A stretch of 64,000 nt of DNA from Thuidium tamariscinum (Eukaryota; Streptophyta; Bryopsida; Hypnales; Thuidiaceae), in contig OX344755.2 in assembly GCA_947034885.2 (NCBI GenBank), positions 28,403,052 through 28,467,051 on the forward strand. Direction: 5' to 3'. Made by a program: the position numbers and the translations under genes. Shown in pieces: positions 10,620 to 21,328 of this stretch. Each line of letters begins with the position of its first letter. The first letter of the stretch is position 1. The notes beneath the pieces are model-generated. The model was not told the DNA's origin. It saw only the letters and a program-made list of their open reading frames with translations, and did not search any database.

Positions 10620-12520
10620 AGTTGTAGAAATGAAAAGGAAGCCGATGTGAACTAAAAAAAGGATTCATGGGAAGAAATGGTGTGTAAAAGAACAAGGAAA
10701 TGCCCATTTTTTCAAAAAATAAAAGTTTATAAAAATAAAAAGGGAAATCATATTAACTAAAGAATGCTCATTTGGAGAAAATTCCATGAGAAAATAAATA
10801 TAAAAATAACACAATCAATGAAAGGCTTGAAAGAAAAATGCATTGTAGGAATGAAAAGAAAAATCTCAGTATCAATAAAAAAAAATCATGAATTCAACTA
10901 CAATAGTGCAGTAATGACCTGAAGTATGTCAAAGCTAAATGCTCAATAATGTAATTGAATGCCTATATAAGTTAAAATGCAATGGTATACATTTCCACCA
11001 ATATTTGGTGTGTAATTTTTGAGCATAGGAAGCTGAGATTCATTTTATATAGATTAATAATGATGTCCAAAGTTGTACACCATCTAATTTGGTGGGAAAA
11101 ATATCTAACTAAAGAAATTGTTGCAAAAGTATTCTATATAAAAATAACTACCAAGTGGACTACTAAGTATTATTCAACCTTCTTTTTTGGATCCATATTG
11201 CTTACATAAAAAAATATAGAAGCATGTCTATTCTTTATTGTTTTTTTATTTAAGTTGAAGGTGACATTTGAGAGCCATTGTAAATACAAAATCACATCAT
11301 TTCTTTGTTTTCCTTACGACCCCCAATCAACATCCAAGAGCATAATAAAACATGAATTTCTTTTTTGGGTTTTAGAATATGATGATTATGGTGTGAAAGA
11401 CCTTGAATCCAAAAGCACATTAGCCTTGTTTTTGTGGGAGGTTTCTATTGGGAACCTCATTTAATTCTAAGACATATTTTTTTATTTTTTTAGAAAGTTT
11501 CCCATCATAACTTCATTAAATTCAAAAGAGCATTTTCTTTTAAGAGGTTCACATCAGAAATCTCATTTAATTATAAAACTAATATCTTAATTATTTAGTA
11601 AGGGTTTTCATTAGGAACCTTATTTAATTCAAAAACATATTTATCTTGAACCCCTTTTTTTAAAGGGTTCCCACTGAGAACTTCATTGCACTCAAAAACA
11701 CATTTTTTTGGATGTGGTTCCCATTGGAAACCTCATTTATTTCAAAAACACAATTCCCTCTTTTTTTGGCGTGGTTTACATTGCAAACCTCATTTCATAA
11801 AAAACAACAATTTCCCTCTTTTTCAAAAGAGGTTTGCATTGGGAACCTCATTCAATCCAATAATTTGTTTTATTTTATAAAAAATTTGGTTCTTGTTGTG
11901 CATAAACTCATATGCATTAAATTCTGTGATGCCTTATTTGGAATACTCATTCAAAAGATGTTAAGTGATATAACCTCACCTTTGGAATTCTCGGAAAAAA
12001 ATTAAATTTTTAAGCTATTAGTAGTTGAGGTTAGGGGTCAACTTTAAATCAACCTCTACTTAAATAACTATTTAGAGAGAACAAAACATTATTTTCTTTA
12101 GGGTGAAATCGTAGATCAAATATTGAAAGATTCCTTAGTTATTGGTCACAGGATTGATGATATCATCATTTGGAACATGAAGGGGGGGGATTTTAGTGCT
12201 CAATTTCCTTTTCTATCTAGCCTTTCGGCCCTTTTCAAGCTTGGCCGCTTTGTATATTGGATTCATCTTAATGCAATAGTTCTTCCATTTTTTCAAATAC
12301 ATATTTAATTTTATTTTTTGCAAATTCATTTCAAAAATAAAGTATTACAAAATCTAAATTCAAAGTGGAAAAACTTTAGGATCTAAATATTCTAAAACGT
12401 AGGTATTGTATATGGTATTATTGTCCAACAATATGTTATAATCTTATTAAAATATCAAGGATTATTTTGAGTTTTCTTCTATTCTAATCCTTGCCTTTAT
12501 CCTTTACAAATTAATATCAA
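10620..12520. other. Gene-free AT-rich interior of the TR1-bracketed region
   Basis: Only short AT-rich frames with no family resemblance. The one organised component is the palindromic minisatellite at 11440-11855, listed separately. I see no gene. Confidence 0.5.
11440..11855 (+). repeat. Palindrome-containing minisatellite, about eight units
   Basis: About eight diverged units of roughly 50-65 bp, each with a form of GGTTCCCATTGGGAACC followed by TCATTTAATTCAAAAACA. The GGTTCCC...GGGAACC part is an inverted repeat. Cores lie near 11444, 11500, 11550, 11605, 11668, 11719, 11773 and 11832. The function is unknown. Confidence 0.65.
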
Positions 12521-13692
12521 TCCTCTTTAGTTTTTTGAGATAGGACAAGTTCTTATACACTTTAACAATTCCTTAAAATTATAAGCGTACAAGTTCTAAC
12601 TAGGTAAATGCAGAGATTATCAAGGTAAAGAAAATATAATATTATCACTTATGGAATTATGGATCAAGAGAGTATAAATAGGTATGCCACAACTATAGAA
12701 TATTTCAACGTGTTTATAACATATACCCTATAATATAAGTGTGTATAACATAAGTGTACTAGAAATCTCTTTTCTATGATCCAGACACGTATATTATAAG
12801 TGAATCGTCTTCTAGTCTTAGGGACTCACATTCTTAGGCTCATATAGTAGCATCCGTCACGAGTTTTAAGAGGGATTTTGGATGCAATAGATCTCCCATT
12901 TGTTCAAAAAATAAAAAATAAAAAATTGTACAATGGTTTGTAAAGTTCTTCATTTAATTCAATATTCAAAATTTATTACAATAATTAAAATATAATGTGT
13001 AGGATAATTCTTTCAAATTTGAACCATTGAAATTAGCATTTTCAATTCTAGAATTGAACTACTAACAACTTAGTCTTTGAAATCATTCAATATTCCTATC
13101 TACTTGCCATGTTTTCCCAAAATGTTATACACTTCCAAATGGTTAAAAAGTTCTCAAGTATATTATCAATTGCCTCTAAACATTGGTATAAATAAGCACC
13201 ACCATTTACGGCAATTGTTTTATATAAATGTGATTGTATGAAGGGCAACTTCCAGATTTTCTTACATGTCATGGCCCTCAAAAGAATTTCAACCAATTCA
13301 AATGTTAATAGCAAGGTAATTCTCATGGTAGAAAAATTTGAAATTTCCTCCACCACTTTTCAAACTAGTATAATATAGGATACTACAACTATATGTGCCT
13401 CAATTCATTTTTTTCCTCAAAATCTACTACTTGTATTCAAAAGAGCAATTATGGATAAAACAAAATTCAAATCACTTAGAGGTTTAAAATTCATAGTTGG
13501 AGAATGTTCATTGAATTGCATTCAAAGATTTGCATTAGTTTGGCAAAGGTATAACCTCTTCTAATTCTTCACTCCATTTGGCTCAAATGCTTTGTTCTAT
13601 TAAATGTTAGATTTTAGTACAATGAGATTTTCCATTTACTAAAAAACTAGGATACAATACATTAAACTATTCCCTAATGACAAATTTTTAGT
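12520..13692 (-). repeat. Right arm of the TR1 inverted repeat
   Basis: Reverse-complement partner of 6845-8350. Homology stops at about 13692, where class A GGTCGC-type sequence begins. The abrupt boundary suggests that the arm end is an element end or that the array is the next cassette's start. Confidence 0.7.
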
Positions 13693-13699
13693 TGTCATG

Positions 13700-14500
13700 T
13701 AAAGCGACCGCCTTTAGAGCGACCACACTTCACAATTTATTTATTTATTTTGAACCAAAGGGGCAAGCCCTCTGCATGAAGAAGCTTAACAAAATTTGCA
13801 AACCCTGAAAGTAAGGCGACCGCGGGTAAGGGGCGACCGTGCCTCAAGGGCGATCGCCAGTGCCACAAGTTGCGTCAGAACACACTACCATTCCAGGCTC
13901 GATCGCCCCTTAAGAGAATATTCTATTTACTAAATAGGTTTCATCCAGTGTCCCGCAATGCTCTATCAGCAGGGTTGAAGTTCGAGTTTCAACGAGACAT
14001 TTCTCGATTTTATCCATCTTCAGAAGTTTTTTGTTGTAGACATCATAAACTCGATTGAAAACATGATGAGCACTTTTCACTTGCAGCTCCGACGACACGG
14101 GATTATCTCGACACTTGGCAGTGCACAGCACAATTGCCTTCCCGAGCAAAACTTCCACCACATTCTCATTCTCAACTCCCTTGATATTGCCTTGCGATAT
14201 AAACACCTCCTTCCCGGCCTTGCGTGGAGGAAGCTCTTTCTTCAGAGTAAGGGAGCTCCTCAAACGCGGTCGCCCCCCAACCGCGGTCGCCCCCCATCCG
14301 CGGTCGCCCCCCATCCGCGGTCGCCCCCAGCCGCTGTCGCCCCCCAGCCGCGGTCACCCCCAGCCGCGGTCGCCCTCCAGTCACGTTCGCCCCCAGTCGC
14401 GGTCGCCCTACCCGCGGTCGCCCTACGCACCCGAGGTCGCCTACCCGCGGTCGCGTCTGGATCCGCACGCGCCTGGGGCGACTTCGGGTACTTAAGTAGT
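13700..14500 (+). promoter_or_regulatory. Split class A array upstream of the kinase-like gene
   Basis: A small cluster of GCGACC/GGTCGC cores at 13705-13915 and a dense one at 14255-14455, with nine exact GGTCGC cores and three one-base variants in CCGCGGTCGCCC context on the gene strand. The dense part ends in GGGTACTTAAGTAGTC (about 14488-14503), where other members carry TATAA; the ATG is about 185 bp on. From about 14470 to 14620 the leader is similar to that of the gene at 21329 (around 20965-21120), including GCATGCCCGTG, so the two promoters are homologous. Confidence 0.65.
13916..14254 (-). other. Non-repetitive insert between two class A sub-arrays, possible captured gene fragment
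   Basis: This ~340-bp stretch has ordinary base composition and sits inside the GC array. On the minus strand it is open for over 100 codons with protein-like composition, including VFISQGNIKGVENENVVEVLL and HHVFNRVYDVYNKKLLKMDK. I recognise no family. It could be an exon captured by the element, as in Pack-type transposons, or a chance frame. Confidence 0.3.
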
Positions 14501-14676
14501 CTCCGGGACCGCATTCGCCATCTTGCCTCGGCCTTGCGCATTGTCTTTCACCCGCCTTGGAGTGGCTGAATGCATGCCCGTGGGCCGGGGTCCTTTATTC
14601 GATTTTGGGGGGATTTTTTTGTCATTTTGATCTATAAAATTCCTCAAAGCTACGGTGAAGCTTTCGATTACACGCA

Positions 14677-16332
14677 ATGTCCAACCCAATAGAAGATGGT
14701 GACGTGAGGCACAAAGGTGTTTTGGATACTCATCCAATATTCTCAGAAATGCCTAATCCCACAGAGGGTACCAGTACCTTGAGGCGAAAATCCCTTTGGG
14801 ATTTGGATGATCCACAACACTTTCTAGAGCCTATATTTACAAGCGAAACAACAGGGAATGAAGCTCGATTGAAGAAAAAGAAGTCCAGGTCTGCTCATGA
14901 TAAGGATCCAACATATCCTCCTTCAAGTTATACGAAGTATGCATACGAGGTGTGCCTTCAATGGTACGCTGGCAAAAGTGTACAATTTTTGGAGGCAAAC
15001 TATTTGAGGGATGCTGGAACAGGCACGGAGAAGCTGACGGGGGATTTGGAGGCCCGAATCTTAAGCAAGTGTTATGAATCAGAGGACTTCAAAGACGTGG
15101 ACTTAACGTACAATTCCAGATTTTGTGATTGGATGACTGATACTATTCAGGCAGTAACTTTTAATACCAAGAAATTGATGATAGAGTTCCGTGCACCAAC
15201 CACAGGACGAGTGGAAGATGAAGAGGCAAAGGAATTCCGTGCGAAGATGGAGTGGTGGCATACTGCGTCCAAGAGATTGTCAAAGTTTGGATCGAGGGGT
15301 TTCAAGTGGAAAAATGACGCTGTGAAGGCTGCATTTGCAAGAGATGGTGGAGTGAGTATCATATGGATTCCACCCACGGCAAAGGTTGAGGCCCTCGGTG
15401 GTTTTTCTCGTGAAGGTGGCCACGGAAAGGTGCGAAAGGTTCGAATAACAGGTCTAGATACCATTCCACCAAATATTGCTCTTGCGGGGAAAATGCCAAA
15501 AACGAAGGACTTGCGTGATCAACGGGTGGAGCGGTCCGTAGAGGCCTTGGCATGCCCTTTAAATCATGTAGGCTTAATTAAGTTTTTTGCCTTAAACTCA
15601 ATTACCATGGAAGCGTATACATTGTGGTGGAATGGAGGTCATTTGGGTGACTTACTGAATGTGGATAAGTTGGTGTCACGAACTACTGAATGGCACGAAG
15701 TGCATCGAATCAAAGAACTTCCTGAAGAGAAACAAAAGGAAGTTAGCCTTTTTCGAAGGCATAAGGCAAAGTTGGCATGGACCTTGGTGTATGTGACTCA
15801 CCTCATGCACCAATCATCAGTGCTACACAACGATTTATCTCCGAGAAATGTATTGTTGCACTATCCTGATTATTCAAATGAAATAATCAACATTGGGATT
15901 TGTGATTTCGGAATTACAAGCCGTGTAAACGAAAAAGCCCCATCGCATTATGGATATCCTACCAAGGAAGAGACACGGAAGCAACAAGAGGGACGATGGT
16001 GGGTGGCTCCAGAGTTGTTTTATACATTTGGACCACCTAATTCGGATACAAGCATACCAATTATGCAATCGAGGCATAAATATACAAAGCAGTCAGACTC
16101 GTATTCTATTGGAAAGCTGGTGGAAGCTATGAAGATTGGGGATATGTATCCTTTTGACAAAGAGACATTCACAACGATGGATGCATGTAGGTATTTTGCT
16201 ATGAAGGTGGGCCAACTCAAAAATGAAGATCTGAAGGAGAGACCAACATGTACAGAGGTGGTGAATTTGGTCCTGGGGCCTCCATGGTATATGAAGCCTC
16301 CAACATTTGTATTGCGCGATTCCCCCCTGTAG
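14677..16332 (+). CDS. Protein kinase-like protein (left copy)
   Basis: 551 residues from the ATG at 14677. After about 240 unrecognised residues the C-terminal half follows the protein-kinase fold: a glycine-rich loop EGGHGKVRKV, a lysine in ALAGKM (K272), a catalytic loop HNDLSPRN (H384, D386, N391), a CDFG metal-binding motif (D410), an APE motif in WWVAPEL (444-446), and SDSYSIGKL in the helix F region. The essential kinase residues are present, so it may be active, though HNDLS replaces the usual HRDLK. The substrate and pathway are unknown. It is homologous to the protein at 51853-53340, sharing YMYWWNGG-like and HNDLSP segments. Known kinase families do not obviously include the N-terminal half. 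The upstream array is class A, and a long fold-back repeat follows the stop. Confidence 0.8.
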   Translation: MSNPIEDGDVRHKGVLDTHPIFSEMPNPTEGTSTLRRKSLWDLDDPQHFLEPIFTSETTGNEARLKKKKSRSAHDKDPTYPPSSYTKYAYEVCLQWYAGKSVQFLEANYLRDAGTGTEKLTGDLEARILSKCYESEDFKDVDLTYNSRFCDWMTDTIQAVTFNTKKLMIEFRAPTTGRVEDEEAKEFRAKMEWWHTASKRLSKFGSRGFKWKNDAVKAAFARDGGVSIIWIPPTAKVEALGGFSREGGHGKVRKVRITGLDTIPPNIALAGKMPKTKDLRDQRVERSVEALACPLNHVGLIKFFALNSITMEAYTLWWNGGHLGDLLNVDKLVSRTTEWHEVHRIKELPEEKQKEVSLFRRHKAKLAWTLVYVTHLMHQSSVLHNDLSPRNVLLHYPDYSNEIINIGICDFGITSRVNEKAPSHYGYPTKEETRKQQEGRWWVAPELFYTFGPPNSDTSIPIMQSRHKYTKQSDSYSIGKLVEAMKIGDMYPFDKETFTTMDACRYFAMKVGQLKNEDLKERPTCTEVVNLVLGPPWYMKPPTFVLRDSPL

Positions 16333-16626
16333 TGATGAATGCATTAGTTGAAGGCAAATTGTTGAGCTATTAGAAGAAATTGTTGGCAACAATGTGAGCC
16401 TATCATTTTGTATTACTATACACGAATATATAAATTTTTCTTTGGCAAAACAAAGTGTACATACCATTGCCTTCCATGCATTGTATTTTAAAAGTTAAAA
16501 TATAATTTATCTTGGAGTCAAATTTGTCTTCACTGTGAGTTGAAATGTCATATGACATGTTTGTATCAAGTCCATAAGATCACCTTTTTGGGGAGTATGG
16601 GAAATAATATATTACGCAGGCTTTAT

Positions 16627-17718
16627 GGGTGATTGCATGAAACACTTGTACTGCTGTGTTGCATCATGTTTTGTGGTGACTAGTTTTTTAGCCATAACTT
16701 ATGTTTTTTAGCTCCAAATGATTCAAATTTTTAAAAATGGGTACTCATAACTATTATACATCATTTAGAATTTTTGAAGATTTAAAAAAAATATTTTACT
16801 ATTTTTAAATAGCCCCCAATTTTTTGTCACATATTCCAATTTAGGGTTTTTTAGTACTACTTAGAACCCCAAAAAAAGGATTTTGAGCTGAAATTTTGAG
16901 AGAATGTTTTTTTAGTAGAATTATAGCTTACCTCCAAAGGAATTATAAAAATAGTCATTTTTTGGATGTATAGAAGTCCACAAAGAGACCTTCTTTCTAC
17001 TTGCTTTTTGAAACATATTAAACATTTTTTTGGTGATTTTCTTGGTCAAGCCTTATCACCAAAAAATCTTCTCAAATGGCCAATTTTTATTTTTATTTTC
17101 AAAAATGTTTTTTATTTTTTATTAATTAGAACATTGAAGTATGTATTTTCTTCACCGGAATTCTATGTGTTCTATGTCCAAAATCCTAGTGAAGAAAAAT
17201 ACAACTTCAACATTTTAATTTGTAAAAAATAGAAAAAACAAATTTAATGAAATCTAAAAATTGGCCATTTGAGAAGACTTTTTGGTGATAAGGCTTGACC
17301 AAGAAAATCACCAAAAAAATGTTTAATATGTTTCAAAAAGCAAGTAGAAAGAAGGTCTCTTTGTGGACTTCTATACATCCAAAAAATGACTATTTTTATA
17401 ATTCCTTTGGAGATAAGCTACAAGTCTACTAATAGAATATCCACTCAAATATTCAACTCAAAATTCGGTTTTCTGGGTTCTAAATAGTACTAAAAACCCC
17501 ACAATGTCAAAGTGTGACAAATTAACAAAATTGAATTTTAAATATCAAATGTTTTTTTTTAATTTGTAAGAAATAAGAATAATAATTTGAGTCAAGATAT
17601 CGAGGAAGTGTTTTTTTATTTTGGACACTTAGTTTTTTATTCAAAAGTTAGAGCCATCTTAAAGCGGTCAACCCAAAAAAACGCAACAAATAGTACAAGT
17701 GTTTCGTGCATTCACCCT
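16627..17718. repeat. Long fold-back element 3' of the kinase-like gene
   Basis: A near-perfect inverted repeat. 16930-17087 is almost the exact reverse complement of 17257-17420, both carrying the GACCTTCTTTCTACTTGC block and its complement. A more diverged match extends outward, with an ACACTTGTAC block near 16648 pairing with GTACAAGTGT near 17694. The arms total about 460 bp around a loop of about 170 bp. A transcript through it would form a long hairpin, as in MITE-like or siRNA-generating loci. Confidence 0.8.
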
Positions 17719-17719
17719 T

Positions 17720-20700
17720 AATATGCTCACAAATTTCATGCTCATGCCTCATGGAGTCATGGCTCTTAGCTCACAAGCTCTTTGTTGCAAGCTCTCATAC
17801 TAGTGTCGTTGAAAGTGAATGTGTTCAAATTACTTGTTAAATTGTGTTAAAGGATTTTCATTATTTTGTCATTTTTAAAAAAAAAAAAAAAAAAAAATAT
17901 TTTGTCATATTTTTAAATAGTCACTTGATTGCTTGAAGTCAATGACATTGACATGTTTGTTGGCCCTTTAGTGTGCAATTTTTTTTCCCAATAATAGACA
18001 ATATTGAGTAAAATTACAATTCCCAAAATGTTATAGGTTTTTTTTGTCCATAGTACTCTATAGTATAAGGGATTTTTTTCCTCTAGTAATTTACATCCTT
18101 AAAGATTTAAAATAGACTTAAGAGATATGGGACTTCAAGCAACAAAGGACCCAAACATTTGAGACTTCATTCACTTCAAGAGTTCAAGTTGGTAGTAATT
18201 AAATAAAATATGATGAGCCTTTATCCGTATAGTGAAACTAAAAAGTCCTTGATAATTGTATCCTCCATTTCTTTGCTCCTCAATCCTTACGTGCAAAGAT
18301 TTTTAGGTGATTTTTTAGATTAGAGATGAATTAGAGATGAATTGACATGATTGACTAGTGCATGTATTCAAAATTTGAATTTTCTATTAAAAATTTCCGA
18401 TCATTATGAAATATGAATTTATGAAGAAAGCTTAAAAGAAACTAATATTCAATACTTAATCCTTGAAGGGCAAAGGGGGATATAATGTACTTACTCGAAA
18501 TTTTCAATGACAAATTCCCGATAGGGCAAAACTAATTTAAGTCTTCATTCTTAATACACAAAGAAAAATTTTATTTTATTTTCAAATTTTATTTATTATA
18601 AATCTGAAAAATATTACCCTAAACCTAGAGTTCTAGAATTATAGTGTGAATGTATGATAGAAAATACCAAATAATTAGAATGATTCCAATTTTCTGGGAA
18701 GATGTTTCTATTTATGGAATGATAATAAAAGATTTATAAAATTTGAAAATTTACACATATATAGTTTTTATAAAAATGTTAAGATCCAATTTGGCCAATT
18801 TCCCTATTTTTTACAAATTGAAAAATAAAAGTGCCTATTTCCATGAGCCATTTGTATTTTTCTAGTTCACCACTTCACCTACTTAGAAACCTTTTCTACA
18901 CTTTTCCTTCATCGGATATCTTCTTCTAGAAGAAATATACATTCCCTATATTTTTTATATTTTTTAAAAATTGTTTTTGTATTTTGAAAGTACTCCCGGA
19001 AAATCAAGAGTACTATGGCCAAAGTGTACCAAAACCGGTCAACCCTCCTATGAAGATAGGCTGTTTGTTTGTTTGGATGTTTGTTACGTTGAGATCTCCC
19101 GGACCGTGAGTCCCCCGGGTGCGTGTTTGGTACCATTGGAAAGCCCTCGGCGAGGAGGGGTGCACGGGCTTTGATTCATGGTGTTCTGACCTACGGCATG
19201 AAAGTTATTGAATTTTGAAGTTTCTATATGTTACGTTGAGATCTCCCGGACCGTGAGTCCCTCGGGTGCCTGTTTGGTACCGTCAGAAAGCCCTCGGCGA
19301 GGAGGGGTGCACGGGCTTTGATTCACGGTGTTCCAACCTACGAAATGAAAGTTATTGAATTTTGAAGTTTTTATACATTTATAAAAATATTTTTTTCTTT
19401 TCTTTTAGACCGTGGCAACGGCACGGGCCACCCTAGTCTTTCTTGAACTTACGATAAATGGCCTACAACATAAAATTCTTTGAAAGATCTAACATGTTGA
19501 ATACTTGAATTAGAATTTGAACAATTTTAATTAAAAGAAAGTTGTCGAACTTGTCAAAATGTCGACAATTTTTTCAATTTACAACAAATTCCAAGAAGCT
19601 CAAAATAGGCCTTGGCGCCTTGTCATTAAGGAGTTAATGGCTTTACGTGTGGAGAAGTTTCTTGTGCCATTCCATGTTTGATAGTTTTGCTATAGATCTT
19701 GAATAAAGTACAAGATTTCAATTTAGAAATTTTGAATGGAAACGAAATTTAATTCCAAATATTCGGTTTTGTTACCTTTTATGAATAGCTAATTGGTTAA
19801 GTTTGAATGTCAAAATGAAGTTATAAATTTGTAATGGGAGAAACCAAGAAAATATTGAAAGGCACTATATTTTTTTATTTTCTTTAATGATTTTAGATTG
19901 GCTTACTGACATATTGGATATTTGGATGAGGAAATGGAGTTTGTCATCATGCTTTACAATAATTTGTTTATTACATTTTGGAAGAATGGATGTGAATTCA
20001 TTTATTCATGGTATATTTAACTTCTTTATCTTATATACTATTATAGATTGAATTCCTTTATTTTGTTTTGTTTGCAATATTTTCAAAGAAGGAAGAAAAT
20101 GATAGATAGTACTGAACTATGTTGTTTAGAAATCATTTAAACCATAGGGATGGTCAATTATGTTATTCCATCAACACTTTTTTGCCATTTTGGCATGTAC
20201 AATAATTTTCTACCTTTGCCTATTTACAATTTATTTCCCTTATCATATATAATTTGAATAGTTTTAAAACCTTTTAATACAGTATCAAATTTGTTTTTTT
20301 CGTAAATATAGAAGAAGACTACTATTTTTTAACTACTTGCGAAACCATTTCTAGATACATGAGAGGTTCCTCAGAAATAAATTATTGAAAATAGATATCT
20401 TTTTTTTGGTGAACTATTATCTTCAAAGATTATAGAAAGTTACAACACAAAGGATTTTTCAATTTCAACCATACAAAATTCTTACAAATTTGGGACTTCA
20501 CGACTTTAGGGGATGCTAACTTCGTAGAAGTCACTGAACTAATCATTAACCAGTAAATGGCCAGGGGCTATTTTGAGCTCCTTCGAATTTGCTTTCATTA
20601 AAACGGAATGTAAACATTTTCATAAGTTTTTATTATTTCACTCTTGATTAGAAATGACAAACATTATCATCAAAGGTTGCATAGGAAAAAAAATATATCA

Positions 20701-20760
20701 CTTATAGAGTGAAAGACTATAATATTTGATAATGAAGGTGTTAAAACAACAAAAGAACTA
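17720..20760. other. Gene-free AT-rich DNA
   Basis: No supported gene. It contains a poly-A tract near 17880, a dispersed repeat around 18457-18535 related to 5520-5600, the tandem duplication at 19084-19377, and just after it a GC-richer GTGGCAACGGCACGGGCC segment near 19412-19431. Short frames here resemble nothing I know. Confidence 0.45.
19084..19377 (+). repeat. 147-bp tandem duplication
   Basis: Two adjacent copies begin TTACGTTGAGATCTCC at 19084 and 19231 and share CTCGGCGAGGAGGGGTGCAC. They differ at a small number of positions. They are GC-richer than the surroundings. Their origin is not recognised. Confidence 0.85.
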
Positions 20761-20769
20761 GAAGCCCCA

Positions 20770-21010
20770 AACCCGAAGGCGCGGTCGCCCATCCCGCAAA
20801 CGCGCACCCGCGGTCGCCCGTCCCGCGAACGCGCACCCGTGGTCGCCCAGCCGCGGTCGCCCGTCCCGCGAACGTGCACCCGTGGTCGCGCACCCGCGGT
20901 CGCACCCCACGAACGCGCACCTTTCTGGACTCGCGGTCGCCTTGAATGCGCAGTCGCCCTTGCGCACGCGCCCTAGGCGACTGCGGGTACTTAAGCAGTC
21001 GCCCCGACCC
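20770..21010 (+). promoter_or_regulatory. Class A GC-rich array upstream of WCHI/VDWST copy 2
   Basis: Seven exact GGTCGC cores, mostly CCGCGGTCGCCC alternating with CGAACGCGCACC, all in the gene's sense. The array ends with GGGTACTTAAGCAGTC at about 20985-21000, the same element as at the kinase-like gene. The leader to about 21120 is also similar. The ATG is about 335 bp further on. Confidence 0.65.
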
Positions 21011-21328
21011 GTAGTCCACCTCCTTTGCTTTGCGCATTGACCTTCACCCACTTAGATGTGGCTGATTGCATGCCCGTGAGCAAGGGATTCCATACTTCAC
21101 GTCGGGATTTGCCATTTTTGTGCTCGAGCTCTGCACATGCTTGGCATACTGTTATGTATGAATATGTTTCTTTTTTTTATAAATTTTTTTTTTTGTAAAT
21201 GCATATAGGTTTGTAAATGTGTAGTTTGCTTATTCTAGGGATTTAGGTTTTTAGAAAAGAACATTTTAGTCGTAGAACAATTAGTTAAGTTAACCATAGA
21301 GTAGCATAGTACTCAGGTAGCAATAGTT

